The notes under the pieces were generated by a model. It made no database searches. It was given only the letters and a program-made list of their open reading frames with translations, and was not told the DNA's origin. Source: Latescibacteria bacterium UBA6620 (GTDB lineage Bacteria > Latescibacterota > UBA2968). Taken from it: a DNA stretch of 58,944 nucleotides. The stretch covers positions 299,790-358,733 of the forward strand of contig DJHM01000011.1 in NCBI GenBank assembly GCA_002433075.1, read 5' to 3'. Below are positions 36,198 to 45,497 of this stretch, in pieces. Within the stretch, counting starts at the first letter, position 1; each line of letters opens with the position of its first letter. Made by a program: the position numbers and the translations under genes.

Positions 36198-37283
36198 TCA
36201 GGGTTGTCTGACACGAACGTGGCTGTTGTCGGCCGGCCGCTCCCGGAGTTGCGAAGCGGCGGACACATACCATTTCGCGTCGCCGATCTCATCGGCCTGG
36301 CCGTCGGCGCGATGCCGCACGAGTTCCTGAACGGAAGGCGGCAGTTGCTCGAACGTCTCCCTCGGGATTCGTGCACCGTTTGCCCCCGCGAATCCCCTTC
36401 GCCCTCGTGAGAACTCGAGGTTGAGCCACCAGGGCGCGTAAATCAGAACCAGGCCGATGCGTGCGATCGGTCCGGGGTTGGCCGCAACGGAGTGCCAGCA
36501 ACGCGTGTCCTGAACGTAGACGGACCCTGCCGGGGCCGTGATCTGGACCTCGCCCGGAATCGGGGCTTGTTCGTCGATTCCGTCGAGGATGCCCCGAGGG
36601 TTGCGAGGGTCGCGATGAGAGTACGGCACCGCCCACGTACCTCCAGATTGTGGTCCGGCGTCACTCAGGTACCACACCGTGGACAACGCCATCGTTACGT
36701 CCGGAAAAGGCTGGGCGATCGAACCCGAATGAGGCCCCGCCGTGAGGTCGTGGGGCCAGTCGGAATGCCATTCACGATAATCCGGTCGGTTGTCGTTCGG
36801 CGGGCGAACGGTTCCACCCACCGCCTCGCACTGTGCAATGCGCACGTGTGGATCGAGGAGACCCCGGGCGACACCGACCATGCGCTCGTCTCCGAAATAG
36901 GGGGCGAGCGAAAGCAGATGGGCCATCTGGGAGATGCCGGGCGGGTCGCGGAGGGTCTGCTGCTCCCTCCAGTCCCTTGCATTCATCTCTTCCCATTCCG
37001 CCTTGATGAGCTCCGCCGCTTTCACCACATCTTCACGAATACCGGCCACGCGATCAGGGGGAACCACGTTCTCGATCACCGTGAATCCCTGCTCCTTCAC
37101 GCGAGCTACGTGATCTGCAATCTCATCCCTCACCTCCGCGGGGGGATATGGCGCCCCGGTGGGAAAAAGCTCGCCCCCATCAGGGACCTCTCGTTCAGCC
37201 AGGCTCCGCAGGTGTTCGACGTAAATGGGAGACAGGGTGTCTTCAGCCTTGTCGATGAGGCCGCCTGGTCCCTCAAGTGTCAT
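36198..37283 (-). CDS. Phytanoyl-CoA dioxygenase (PhyH) family protein
   Basis: 361 residues, the longer PhyH type. EWHSDWPHDL is the HxD motif, RCWHSVAANPGPIARIGLVLIY holds the distal His and Arg, and GGTWAVPYSHRDPR is the conserved strand. The N-terminal 100 residues (LIDKAEDTLSPIYVEHLRSLAE) are an extension of unknown role. ATGA overlap (four bases) with the upstream PhyH gene at 37280-38113 shows translational coupling. Confidence 0.9.
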   Translation of the reverse strand: MTLEGPGGLIDKAEDTLSPIYVEHLRSLAEREVPDGGELFPTGAPYPPAEVRDEIADHVARVKEQGFTVIENVVPPDRVAGIREDVVKAAELIKAEWEEMNARDWREQQTLRDPPGISQMAHLLSLAPYFGDERMVGVARGLLDPHVRIAQCEAVGGTVRPPNDNRPDYREWHSDWPHDLTAGPHSGSIAQPFPDVTMALSTVWYLSDAGPQSGGTWAVPYSHRDPRNPRGILDGIDEQAPIPGEVQITAPAGSVYVQDTRCWHSVAANPGPIARIGLVLIYAPWWLNLEFSRGRRGFAGANGARIPRETFEQLPPSVQELVRHRADGQADEIGDAKWYVSAASQLRERPADNSHVRVRQP

Positions 37284-38113
37284 GTCATTCTCTCCTCGTT
37301 GTCACGCAAGTTCTGACCTCCGCGGGTCGAGCGCTTCCTATCACCGAACTGTTCGTAGACCTGCTCGCGGTCAAGCCCCAGCCGTCCCGGGCACAACCGT
37401 TGTAAATCCTCCGGCATGCGCTCGTAAGTCTCAGGCCAGATTGGCTGGTGGCCCCCTTCAATCCAGTTGTTAAACCAGGACGGATTGTAGGCGATGTTGA
37501 GGCCCACTCGAATCTGGTCGCTCGTGTTCGGGCGGGCCTGATGGAACAGTCCGCCGTGCCACATCATCACCGAGCCGGCCCGACCCGTGACGGGCTTGAT
37601 CAATGGGCTGTCTGGCGTGATCTCCGAAGGTGGATGCTTGCGACGCGACCGATGGCTCATGGGGACCACCCCCGTGGCTCCATTCTCGACGGTGAAATCC
37701 GTCAACATCCAGATCGTGTTGATCATCCAGGGCACATCGGGCACCTCGTTGAACGCGCTCGCCGAATCGACGTGCAGCTTCTGAGGGGCTGTGGCTCCGG
37801 GCCACGTGGGCTTGGAACACGCCTCGACCACCCGACAGCTCGGTCCCAGAAAGTGACGGGCGATGGACACGGTGTCAGGGTGGCTGGCGCATGTCCAGGC
37901 CCTGTCATCCAGGTTCATTATGCCAAACAACGTCTGGTAGTGATCGTCGCCGGTTATGTACTGTTTGTACCTGTCATCGTCGTGGAGTTCGAGACAGCGC
38001 CCGGCCAGACTTTTCGCCACATCTGACGGAATGCGGTCTTTCAGCAGGCAATAACCGTAGGTCTTCAGGTGATCGACGGCTTCTTTGAGCTCATCATTCA
38101 TATCGGCCTGCAC
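37280..38113 (-). CDS. Phytanoyl-CoA dioxygenase (PhyH) family protein
   Basis: 277 residues. LHVDSASAFNEVP contains the HxD pair, MMWHGGLFHQARPNTSDQIRVGLNI the distal His and Arg, and NGATGVVPMSHRSRR the conserved strand. Either the first ATG or the ATG four codons later could be used; neither has a strong ribosome site. First of three consecutive PhyH genes; four-base overlap with the second. Three different PhyH enzymes in a row suggest successive hydroxylations or oxidative demethylations of one compound. Confidence 0.9.
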   Translation of the reverse strand: MQADMNDELKEAVDHLKTYGYCLLKDRIPSDVAKSLAGRCLELHDDDRYKQYITGDDHYQTLFGIMNLDDRAWTCASHPDTVSIARHFLGPSCRVVEACSKPTWPGATAPQKLHVDSASAFNEVPDVPWMINTIWMLTDFTVENGATGVVPMSHRSRRKHPPSEITPDSPLIKPVTGRAGSVMMWHGGLFHQARPNTSDQIRVGLNIAYNPSWFNNWIEGGHQPIWPETYERMPEDLQRLCPGRLGLDREQVYEQFGDRKRSTRGGQNLRDNEERMT

Positions 38114-38159
38114 GGCAGCTCGTCATGGCTCCAAGATAACACACGATCCCCCACCAGCC

Positions 38160-39068
38160 TCAACTCTCTGGATATCGCACACTGGCCTGGGACAAGGCTT
38201 CGTACGCGAGGAGACTGACGGTTCCGATCGCTTCGGCGCCCTGTTGTGAAGTTTCGCGCGTATCGGTGGTGGCCAGGGCGGCAATCACCAGTGGACCCGA
38301 TGGCAGGTCGACGAGAGCGCAATCGGCCTTGATGCGGCCGCTGCCTCCATCCTTGCGTGCTGCTTCGACCTCAGGCCTGAGAAACTGCCGGATGCTGTCG
38401 GGACGCGTCGACTTCTTCATCATCTCGAGCATCTGTGCACACGCGGCGGGGCTGACGATCTCACCTTTGGATAACATCTCCATCAGTCTGCCCAGGTCAC
38501 GGGCCGAGGCGACGTTGTTGGCGACTGAGCTGGCGAACGGAAGATTGCGGTCGCCATCGCCTGTGAGTTTTCCGACCCTCATCAGATCGTCGTTCTCATG
38601 AGTTGGCGCAACAGTGGCGCCGTGCATGAGATAATGCCAGACGCCGATTGCCATGGGGAAGCGGGTCTGGTGGAAGCCAAGGTCGTCCATCGTTGCATTG
38701 ATGGCATCACCTCCACCGACGAGGCCGTGAAGTGTATCCGTGGCGACGTTGTCACTCACAGCCATCATGAGTCGGCAATAGTCCCGCACGGTGAGTTCCG
38801 GCGCATCCTGAGTCAAACTCAGGACCCCCGTACCGTGTGTGGAGACATTATCGGGAACTCGATAACGGTCTTCGAGGGAGAGACGCCCGGTTTCCACCTG
38901 GCGGAAGACCTCGATCAGGCAGGCGACCTTGATGGTACTGGCCGTGGGCAAGGGTTCATCCGCGTTGTATTCGTGGCTGAGACCGGTCTCCAGGTCCTTG
39001 ATGTAGAACCCGAAACGGCCCCGAACGGCCCGAGCAACGGCATCCATTCTGTCGGAAGGGAAAATCAC
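38160..39068 (-). CDS. Class A beta-lactamase-fold serine hydrolase without export signal
   Basis: 302 residues. Active-site SxxK is STIK (Ser44, Lys47), the SDN loop is at 105-107, and GSGRIKADCALVD after KDG stands where KTG normally lies. These are class A beta-lactamase / D-Ala-D-Ala peptidase motifs. No signal peptide is visible, unlike true beta-lactamases, so a cytoplasmic esterase or amidase role is more likely than drug resistance. It is 46 bp upstream of the triple PhyH set on the same strand. Confidence 0.88.
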   Translation of the reverse strand: MIFPSDRMDAVARAVRGRFGFYIKDLETGLSHEYNADEPLPTASTIKVACLIEVFRQVETGRLSLEDRYRVPDNVSTHGTGVLSLTQDAPELTVRDYCRLMMAVSDNVATDTLHGLVGGGDAINATMDDLGFHQTRFPMAIGVWHYLMHGATVAPTHENDDLMRVGKLTGDGDRNLPFASSVANNVASARDLGRLMEMLSKGEIVSPAACAQMLEMMKKSTRPDSIRQFLRPEVEAARKDGGSGRIKADCALVDLPSGPLVIAALATTDTRETSQQGAEAIGTVSLLAYEALSQASVRYPES

Positions 39069-39141
39069 ACAATCTTTAAGGCAAGGAGTTCCGAGGCGAA
39101 GATCAATTTTAATGGAACCTCAGCATAAACGTCAGCCACAC

Positions 39142-40161
39142 CTACGCCAGAGACCAGTCGAATACTGCGGACAGGAATTCCTCTTTGCGGGTCGTCAGGC
39201 CATCGTAGATCCGCTGGCAGTCCGAGGGAGCGGCAAGGTGGGTCAGAAGCGGATCGACGACCAGCGTCCCGTTGGCGATCCAGTCCGTGATGAGTCGGTA
39301 GTTGGTAACAATGTCTGGAACGCGGTCCGTCTCGTGGCCCGGCCATCGCCACTCGAGAGACCCGATCAGGCGAATGGCTTCCATGTGGATCCGGAGCAAC
39401 ATCGGTGTAGCATCGAAGGTAGCCGGTGTGCGTGGCGTGCCCAGGAGGATTACTTCTCCGTACCGGCGAGTCACCGAGACCGCCTGGCTGATGACCTCGC
39501 TGATGCCGATGGCCTCGATCGCAATATGGGCGCCCTTCCCCTCCGTCCACTCGAAGACGGCTTCGTTCAGGTCCTCTTTCGCCGAGTTCAGGGTCCGTCG
39601 GATTCCACAGGCTCGCGACTTCTCGAGCCGTTCATCTGAAAGATCCACCGCCATCACATCCGCGCCAGCCGTTTGAAACAGCTGCGCCGCAAAGTTTCCG
39701 ACGAGCCCCTGTCCGATCACGACGACCGTATCCCCCGGCTTAACGGAGGAAGACCGAAGCGAGCTGATGCTGACCCCCGCCATCCGGGAAAACACCAGAT
39801 GCTTGCCCTCCACCTCCTTCGGAACTGGCAGTGCCATCCTGACCGCGTCTGCTTTCACCACAGAAGCATGATTCGAGAAGCTCAGTACGCGATCACCGGG
39901 TTTGCACATCGACACTTCTTCCCCGACGGCCAGCACTTTTCCCAGATTCCCATATCCGGTCGTCTGCGGATAGCGGCGCCTGCCGTAGCCTCCTGGCATC
40001 TTCGAATCGAGCCCGGTGTACCTGGAACCTTCTGTTCCCGCACTGACGACACTGTACTCGGTCCGAACCAGAGCCTGTGTGGGACTGAGGCTCTCGTCGA
40101 ACTCGCTCTCCTGCAGCTCGATACGGTTGGGCTGTGTGATGATAAGTTGCTTCACGCGCAT
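39142..40161 (-). CDS. Medium-chain dehydrogenase/reductase (MDR), no zinc motifs
   Basis: 339 residues from the ATG at 40161, with GGAGG just upstream; the open frame continues 88 codons further without family character. GroES-like N-terminus (VRTEYSVVSAGTEGSRYTG), then the nucleotide-binding VVIGQGLVGNFAAQLF and DVMAVDLSDERLEKS. The catalytic-zinc Cys and GHE, and the four-Cys structural zinc loop, are absent. It therefore resembles zinc-independent MDR proteins near the BchC-like/L-iditol dehydrogenase-like group. Likely oxidises or reduces a sugar alcohol or sugar. Confidence 0.85.
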   Translation of the reverse strand: MRVKQLIITQPNRIELQESEFDESLSPTQALVRTEYSVVSAGTEGSRYTGLDSKMPGGYGRRRYPQTTGYGNLGKVLAVGEEVSMCKPGDRVLSFSNHASVVKADAVRMALPVPKEVEGKHLVFSRMAGVSISSLRSSSVKPGDTVVVIGQGLVGNFAAQLFQTAGADVMAVDLSDERLEKSRACGIRRTLNSAKEDLNEAVFEWTEGKGAHIAIEAIGISEVISQAVSVTRRYGEVILLGTPRTPATFDATPMLLRIHMEAIRLIGSLEWRWPGHETDRVPDIVTNYRLITDWIANGTLVVDPLLTHLAAPSDCQRIYDGLTTRKEEFLSAVFDWSLA

Positions 40162-40238
40162 GTCATCCTCCGTGAATCTCTGACGTGCCGCAGTACCGTG
40201 AGGATTCCTGAGCCAGTTGAGAGAGTCGTGGATCCCTC

Positions 40239-41591
40239 TCAATCCTTCACGGTGGGGTCTGTCAGGTTCAGATACTCTTCGATATTCGTGTAGCCATCTC
40301 CGTCCAGATCCTGTGCGCTCTGCAGCGAAAGACCTGCGGTCGACCCATATTGTCGCTCCCACTCGTCCGGCATCCCGTCCGCATCGCTGTCCTGGGGAGG
40401 TTGAGCGGACAGAAGCTCCGGCCATCCCCCTACTTCTGTCTGACTCGAGATGATGCCCCTGCCATGCGTCGTTCGTCCCGTTCGAACTTCTCGAATCGTA
40501 CGCGTATCCACTGGATCCCTCTTCGGCAGCGTCGCTCCGGACCGGCTAAGCACGTCCTCGTAGGCTTCCTTGGGCGGTTGTGTGATCACCGGCGCGAACT
40601 CGACCGGGTCCACGACTAGGGCAGCCTCCAATGGCACGTTCGTCGTGTCGATGGCCACCAGCTCCGACTGTCTCAGCGCCCCGGAACGATCCTCGAGCAC
40701 ATTCCCACTTACGAACCACCTCCCGAAGGAACCGTCGTGGAGGCTCTGCATCTTGACGATCTTCAGACCGTCGCGTGAAGCCGGCCCTGCCTTGTAGTAG
40801 TTGTTGACGATGTTGATGCTGTGGGGTCGACCGTCGAGCGTCCGGTATTCCCAGTTGAAGATGACGTTGTTCCGAAAGTCGAGGTTGGTCGACGGTGTCA
40901 CCGTTCCCCCACCGCCGATGCTGGGGTTTCGGCCTGCGTTGTTTGCGAACAGGTTGTGGTGATAGGAGGTGTTCACGCCACCGAGCGTCGCGGCGAACCC
41001 GTGACCTTCGCGCAAAGGAGAGTCGTGCAAGGATTCGGAGATGAGACACCATTGGATCGTCAGGTTCTTCGATCCGTGGTAGGTATTGACCGCTTCATCC
41101 AGCGTCCAGCTTACCGAACAGTGATCGACCACGACGTTCTCCGCATTCTTGACATCAATGCCATCCACCAGTTGCCCGGCTTCATCGCCGAGGCGGACTC
41201 GGAGATAGCGAACGATGGTGTCGTCGGCAGAGATGATCAGCGGATATCGCCTCAGGCAGATGCCGTCCCCCGGCGCGGTCTGGCCTGCGATGGTGATGCG
41301 TGGGTGGACGATTCGCAACTCCGATTCCAGCACAATCGTTCCCGAAACGCTGAAAACGACGATTCTCGGTCCTTCCGCTTCGATGGCGGCCCGGAGACTG
41401 CCAGGACCGCGGTCCTTCAGGTTGGTCACGAACAGGATCCTGCCACCGCGACCACCGCGGGCGAAACGTCCGTACCCCTCAGCCTCGGGAAACGCCAACT
41501 GCTCGGCCGTGGCGGAATCGATGCAGAGAGAAGCCGCGATTACGACCGCAAGCCCTTTCAGGGATCGGTGATACAATGACCGCTTCAGCAT
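40239..41591 (-). CDS. Exported pectate-lyase-like protein with C-terminal Ca-binding tail
   Basis: 450 residues from the ATG at 41591. Residues 1-30 form a Sec signal (KRSLYHRSLKGLAVVIAASL, cleavage near SATA-EQ). The body is a right-handed beta-helix of the PL1 pectate lyase type: YGRFARGGRGG, LRAAIEAEGPRIVVFSVSGTI, LVDGIDVKNAENVVVDHCSVSW, NTSYHHNLFANNAGRNP. The tail DSDADGMPDEWERQYG and DLDGDGYTNIEEYLN is the calcium-binding, thrombospondin-3/dockerin-like ending. The only clearly secreted polysaccharide lyase here. A duplicate tail is not present elsewhere. Confidence 0.92.
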   Translation of the reverse strand: MLKRSLYHRSLKGLAVVIAASLCIDSATAEQLAFPEAEGYGRFARGGRGGRILFVTNLKDRGPGSLRAAIEAEGPRIVVFSVSGTIVLESELRIVHPRITIAGQTAPGDGICLRRYPLIISADDTIVRYLRVRLGDEAGQLVDGIDVKNAENVVVDHCSVSWTLDEAVNTYHGSKNLTIQWCLISESLHDSPLREGHGFAATLGGVNTSYHHNLFANNAGRNPSIGGGGTVTPSTNLDFRNNVIFNWEYRTLDGRPHSINIVNNYYKAGPASRDGLKIVKMQSLHDGSFGRWFVSGNVLEDRSGALRQSELVAIDTTNVPLEAALVVDPVEFAPVITQPPKEAYEDVLSRSGATLPKRDPVDTRTIREVRTGRTTHGRGIISSQTEVGGWPELLSAQPPQDSDADGMPDEWERQYGSTAGLSLQSAQDLDGDGYTNIEEYLNLTDPTVKD

Positions 41592-41688
41592 CTGCCTACT
41601 GTAACAAGACAAGGTCAAGGCCTTCCATGACTCTTTCGCGGATCACGGTTCGTACTTCGGCGCCGATCGCCTGATCACGGCCCGTGAT

Positions 41689-42138
41689 TTAGGGTGCACC
41701 GAAGGTCGGGTCCTCGAATCGCAAGCCGTCTACCTCGACATCCCTGTCATATCGCGGGTGAATCTGCCAGTGTACGTGCGGACTCGGGACACCGTTCTGG
41801 CAGGGCGGATTCGGATCGTCTGCTCTGAAGGCGTAGTTCATCCAGCAGGAGTAGTTGAGCAAGACAGCGCCAAACGCCCTCTCCAGCGATTGTTCGAGCC
41901 TGGCCATAATCACCCCAAATTCGGAGAACTCTGCGCTGCTCAAGTTTGACACGTTGAGGACGTGGCGTGCCGTGTAGACGATATAGGCACCAAGGTGAGC
42001 CTGCTTAGGATGGAGCCGAACCCTCCACAGGTCGGTGACGCAGATCAGATCGGCCGTGTGGACGGGATCGAAGCAATAGGTGCAACCGTTTGCTGGACTT
42101 TCCGGTCTCCGGTTCGAGTATGCGAAGAGGTCGGCCAT
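41689..42138 (-). CDS. HIT-like hydrolase/transferase
   Basis: 149 residues from the ATG at 42138, eight bases after the sulfatase stop. CTYCFDP near the N-terminus is a CxxC, and the active site HVHWQIHPRYD resembles the HIT triad, although the spacing is H-x-H-x3-H instead of H-x-H-x-H. NYSCWMNYAFRADDPNPP is typical of GalT/Ap4A phosphorylase-like HIT proteins. Likely nucleotidyl transferase or hydrolase. Close spacing puts it in an operon with the sulfatase. Confidence 0.8.
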   Translation of the reverse strand: MADLFAYSNRRPESPANGCTYCFDPVHTADLICVTDLWRVRLHPKQAHLGAYIVYTARHVLNVSNLSSAEFSEFGVIMARLEQSLERAFGAVLLNYSCWMNYAFRADDPNPPCQNGVPSPHVHWQIHPRYDRDVEVDGLRFEDPTFGAP

Positions 42139-42145
42139 CCGTCCG

Positions 42146-43699
42146 TCACTCCGGCCAGTCGTCGAAGTCGTCGGACGGTCGCTCGCTGACAACAGTCGGA
42201 TACTCGAGATGCATGTCGGCGTCAACGAGTCTGCCGTCACCCAACAGGATCTGGTTGGATGTCCTGGGGGACACCTGGCCCGGGTATGCGTCCAAGAACT
42301 TCCGCCTCTGTTTCTGCAGATCTTCCAGCACGCGACCGTAGTCGAACCCTTCTCTCAGTGAGGATCGGAGGCGTTCGACTTCCTGCGGCGGCGAGGCACC
42401 CTCCTTCAACAGGTTGTCCTGTTCGTGAGGATCCTCCTGCAGGTCAAAGGCCAGATCCGCACATTCCCTGAACGTCACGACCTTGTAGCGGTCAGATCGG
42501 ATGGCACGATACTCGGTTCCCGGTCCGGCGAATCCCGCGAGGTTCTCTATGATGGGGCCGTCGCGCCCTTCGAGCTCTCCGGAATGGCCACCCATTGCGA
42601 CCGACGACAGATCGATCCCCACCAGGTCGTCCGGGGGTGCAACACCTGCGAAGCCGCAAAACGTCGGGAACAGATCTCCCAGACCGACAGGTGTGGAAAT
42701 CTCCGACGCGCCGAGTTTGCCGGCTCTGTGATCGGGGGTCGACACGATGAAGGGAACGCGGATGGAAGACTCGTGCCAGGTTCGCTTGAACCACAGCCCG
42801 TGTTCGCCCGCCAGCTCTCCGTGATCTGAGGTGTAAACGATGATGGTGTTGTCCAGGAATCCGTCCCGGTCCAGAATAGCCAGGAAATCGCCCAACATCT
42901 CGTCAAGCTGGTCGACACAGGCAAAGTAAGCGGCACGGGCGTTTCGGGTCTGCTCCTCCGTCACGTTCTCCAGGAAAATGCCCTGCGATTCCCCTGAATC
43001 CGACCGGAGCGCTCCCAGCGTAAGAGGATGATCGACCGTGTCCCCCGTTCTCCCGATACGGGGCGGGGTAACACCCTCCGGATGGTAGCGGTCGAAGAAT
43101 CGACGCGCCGCGTTCATGGGAAAGTGCGGATGGGCGAACGAAGTCATGAGCAGCCAGGGCTGGTCCGGGTTCCGATGCCGGTGTTCGCGCAGCCACGCGG
43201 TGGCCTCCCGTGTCACGATCTGCTCCTGCATCATGGATTCCGGGATGTCGCTGACGCCCGGGTCGCGCAAAACGGATGGCATGAAGATGTGATCTCTCGG
43301 GCCGGGAAGGTGCAACGGGTCTTTCTGGTGCGCGGGCGAGGGTGCGGTGAAGTCCCCGTATGGCCGATGCTGGAAGCCTGCCATCTGTCGCGATCCGACC
43401 AGGTGCATCTTGCCCACGGTAGCCGTCGCGTAGCCGTGGTCGCCGAGATGAGAAGCCACCGTCGGCACATCGGGAGTGAGGGCCGCACACTCTGAGGATG
43501 GCCGCCCGGAAAGCATGGCGACTCGACTGGGAACGCAGAGTGGATACTGACAGCAGGCCGTCTCGAAGTGAGCTCCCTGCTGGATCAGACCGTCGAGTGT
43601 CGGGGTCTGGCACGGCTCTCCCCCACGATCTTCAGAACGTGCGGACAGGAATCGGTAGCTGTGCTCGTCGCTCAAGAGAAAGAGAATGTTGGGTTTCAT
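42146..43699 (-). CDS. Type I sulfatase (formylglycine-dependent)
   Basis: 517 residues from the ATG at 43699; the open frame extends 28 codons further without similarity. KPNILFLLSDEHSYRFLSA (metal Asp11), formylglycine motif CVPSRVAMLSGRPSSE at Cys55, TSFAHPHFPMN, and VYTSDHGELAGEHGLWFKR. No signal peptide. It heads the long minus-strand run and is divergent from the unknown paralog at 43798, leaving 98 bp for two promoters. Confidence 0.93.
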   Translation of the reverse strand: MKPNILFLLSDEHSYRFLSARSEDRGGEPCQTPTLDGLIQQGAHFETACCQYPLCVPSRVAMLSGRPSSECAALTPDVPTVASHLGDHGYATATVGKMHLVGSRQMAGFQHRPYGDFTAPSPAHQKDPLHLPGPRDHIFMPSVLRDPGVSDIPESMMQEQIVTREATAWLREHRHRNPDQPWLLMTSFAHPHFPMNAARRFFDRYHPEGVTPPRIGRTGDTVDHPLTLGALRSDSGESQGIFLENVTEEQTRNARAAYFACVDQLDEMLGDFLAILDRDGFLDNTIIVYTSDHGELAGEHGLWFKRTWHESSIRVPFIVSTPDHRAGKLGASEISTPVGLGDLFPTFCGFAGVAPPDDLVGIDLSSVAMGGHSGELEGRDGPIIENLAGFAGPGTEYRAIRSDRYKVVTFRECADLAFDLQEDPHEQDNLLKEGASPPQEVERLRSSLREGFDYGRVLEDLQKQRRKFLDAYPGQVSPRTSNQILLGDGRLVDADMHLEYPTVVSERPSDDFDDWPE

Positions 43700-43785
43700 T
43701 CGGGCCCTCGGATTCCCTTGCCTGCAGGCAAGAGTAGATCGAACATGCTGCTTAGGTGAACCACAGGAAGAAAGCAACGGCAAAT

Positions 43786-43790
43786 GGAGA
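43786..43790 (+). promoter_or_regulatory. RBS supporting a TTG start
   Basis: GGAGA seven bases before TTG at 43798. From this TTG the protein has six residues before RLDR, the same as the convergent paralog has before RLKR. Confidence 0.6.
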
Positions 43791-43797
43791 CAAGAAA

Positions 43798-45474
43798 TTG
43801 AAAAAGCCGGCAGGCCGTCTCGATCGCCCCCCCTACCGCATCATGTGGGACCAGAATCACGCTTACCAGTCCCACTACAACCCCCCCATGCCCCCGGAAA
43901 CCGTCGCCCAGGCGCACTTCGGCTTCCTCGCCGGCACCCCCGTCGACGCGTACGTCTGCACTCTCGGGCCCGACGCGGGCTACGTGACCGCTTTCAAGTC
44001 ACAACGCACCGAGATGGAATTCCTCGTGGAGCGGTACGAACGAGGGGCCACCCTCGGTGACGTTCGATACTGGCGGCACGCCGAGAGCCTCAAACAGTCC
44101 TGGGCCCAGGGGATGGATCCCCTCGAGGTGATGGTCAACGAATCGGAGCGGCTTGGCATCGATCACTGGTTCCGTCTCGGGATGAACGATTGGCATCACT
44201 TCGACCCAGGCAGCGGCGGGTCTGTCTACCGACTTGGGGGCAGTCAGTTCTACGAGGGGCGCAAGGACCTGCTCATCGGTGAGGAAGGTGCCTCAGGCTG
44301 GTCGGACAACCCCGAATTGCAACGCGTGATGCCCTGGATGCAGGACTTCGCCCACGACGAGGTCCGTGCCCTGCGTCGGGATATCGCTCTGGAGGTCTGC
44401 GAACGCTACGACTGCGTCGGGTTCCTGTTCGACTTCCTCCGCGTGCCCGCTTTTTTCCGTCATGGCGAGGAGAGGGCTCACGCGAAGCGGATGACGCAGA
44501 TGATTCGGGAAACTCGGGAAGGACTCGACGAAATTGGTCGCACCAAGGGGCGATCGCTTGGTCTCGCGGTGCGTCTGCCTCCCACCGTGAACGGCACCGT
44601 CAAGATGGGGCTCGACGTCGACGAGTGGATCGACGAACATCTGGTGGACATCGTGGTCACGTCACCCTGGTTTCCTCAGGAAATGGAGCACGACGCCGCG
44701 GAATGGGTAGACCTCGGCCGCGACACGCCGGTCTGGATCATCGCCGCCCTCGAGGAATCGTATCTCGCGGGTCACACCAACGGGTTCAATCGGTGGTTCT
44801 ACAACCCGCCCGTGATGACCCCACTCTCAAAGGACATGATCAGAGCGATCGCCGCACGACACCACGACCGCGGCGTCGACGGGCTTTATGTGTTCAACTG
44901 GTTCGGCACGACCCTCTCGTTCGACTACGACAACGCATCCGCCCTCGACGACATCGCCTCCCCCGAGCGCCTTCGGTACATGGACAAGCACTACCTGCTC
45001 ATGCGCTCGCAAGCCTCGTTTTCCAACTGTCTCGAAGCCGACCGACAGATCCCCGTCGAGATTACGGAAAACCCCGTGACCCTGCGATTCGACATTGTCG
45101 ATGACCTGGAACCCGTGCCAGACCTGGTTCAGCAGGTAAGGCTGTGTCTCCACGTCGACAGCCTGACGATCGCCGACGAGCTGGAAGTTCATCTGAACGG
45201 CCAGGAAGTACCGCTCGTCAACCCGATGGAACCTGGCGTGATGCAGGGAACCGTCGGCGGGCTTTACGGGGCCATCTGGCAGGTCTTCGACCTGAAGGAT
45301 CATCCGCCTCGCCCGGGAGAGAACCTCGTACGTGTCCGCGCGAGCCGTCGAAACAAGCGAACGTCCCCCGAAATCCCGATCACCCTCGAAGACGCTGAGA
45401 TCGAGATCCACTACGAGCATCCGTCCGGTGAGTGGTCAGAGCACTCTGGACTGCGTTCCAGCCTCTTCGTCTGA
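43798..45474 (+). CDS. Conserved protein of unknown function, copy 1 of a convergent paralogous pair
   Basis: 558 residues if started at TTG 43798; a GTG at 43756 would add 14. Shared with the opposite gene 45498-47147: AHFGFLAGTPVDAYVCTLGPDAGY, LGIDHWFRLGMNDWHH, GGSQFYEGRKDLL, VCERYDCVGFLFDFLRVPAFF, RSLGLAVRLPP, DEWIDEHLVDIVV, and a C-terminal beta-rich domain (ELEVHLNGQEVPL, VRVRASRRN). The first 400 residues look like a TIM-barrel glycoside hydrolase-type fold (repeated D/E and W positions), but I do not recognise the family and no active site is assigned. No signal peptide. Confidence 0.78.
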   Translation: MKKPAGRLDRPPYRIMWDQNHAYQSHYNPPMPPETVAQAHFGFLAGTPVDAYVCTLGPDAGYVTAFKSQRTEMEFLVERYERGATLGDVRYWRHAESLKQSWAQGMDPLEVMVNESERLGIDHWFRLGMNDWHHFDPGSGGSVYRLGGSQFYEGRKDLLIGEEGASGWSDNPELQRVMPWMQDFAHDEVRALRRDIALEVCERYDCVGFLFDFLRVPAFFRHGEERAHAKRMTQMIRETREGLDEIGRTKGRSLGLAVRLPPTVNGTVKMGLDVDEWIDEHLVDIVVTSPWFPQEMEHDAAEWVDLGRDTPVWIIAALEESYLAGHTNGFNRWFYNPPVMTPLSKDMIRAIAARHHDRGVDGLYVFNWFGTTLSFDYDNASALDDIASPERLRYMDKHYLLMRSQASFSNCLEADRQIPVEITENPVTLRFDIVDDLEPVPDLVQQVRLCLHVDSLTIADELEVHLNGQEVPLVNPMEPGVMQGTVGGLYGAIWQVFDLKDHPPRPGENLVRVRASRRNKRTSPEIPITLEDAEIEIHYEHPSGEWSEHSGLRSSLFV

Positions 45475-45497
45475 AGCAGCTCTGTCAGCGCAGGGAA

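Noticed and set aside
38160..39068. Antibiotic resistance beta-lactamase
   Set aside because: The fold motifs are right but there is no signal peptide and the neighbourhood is catabolic.
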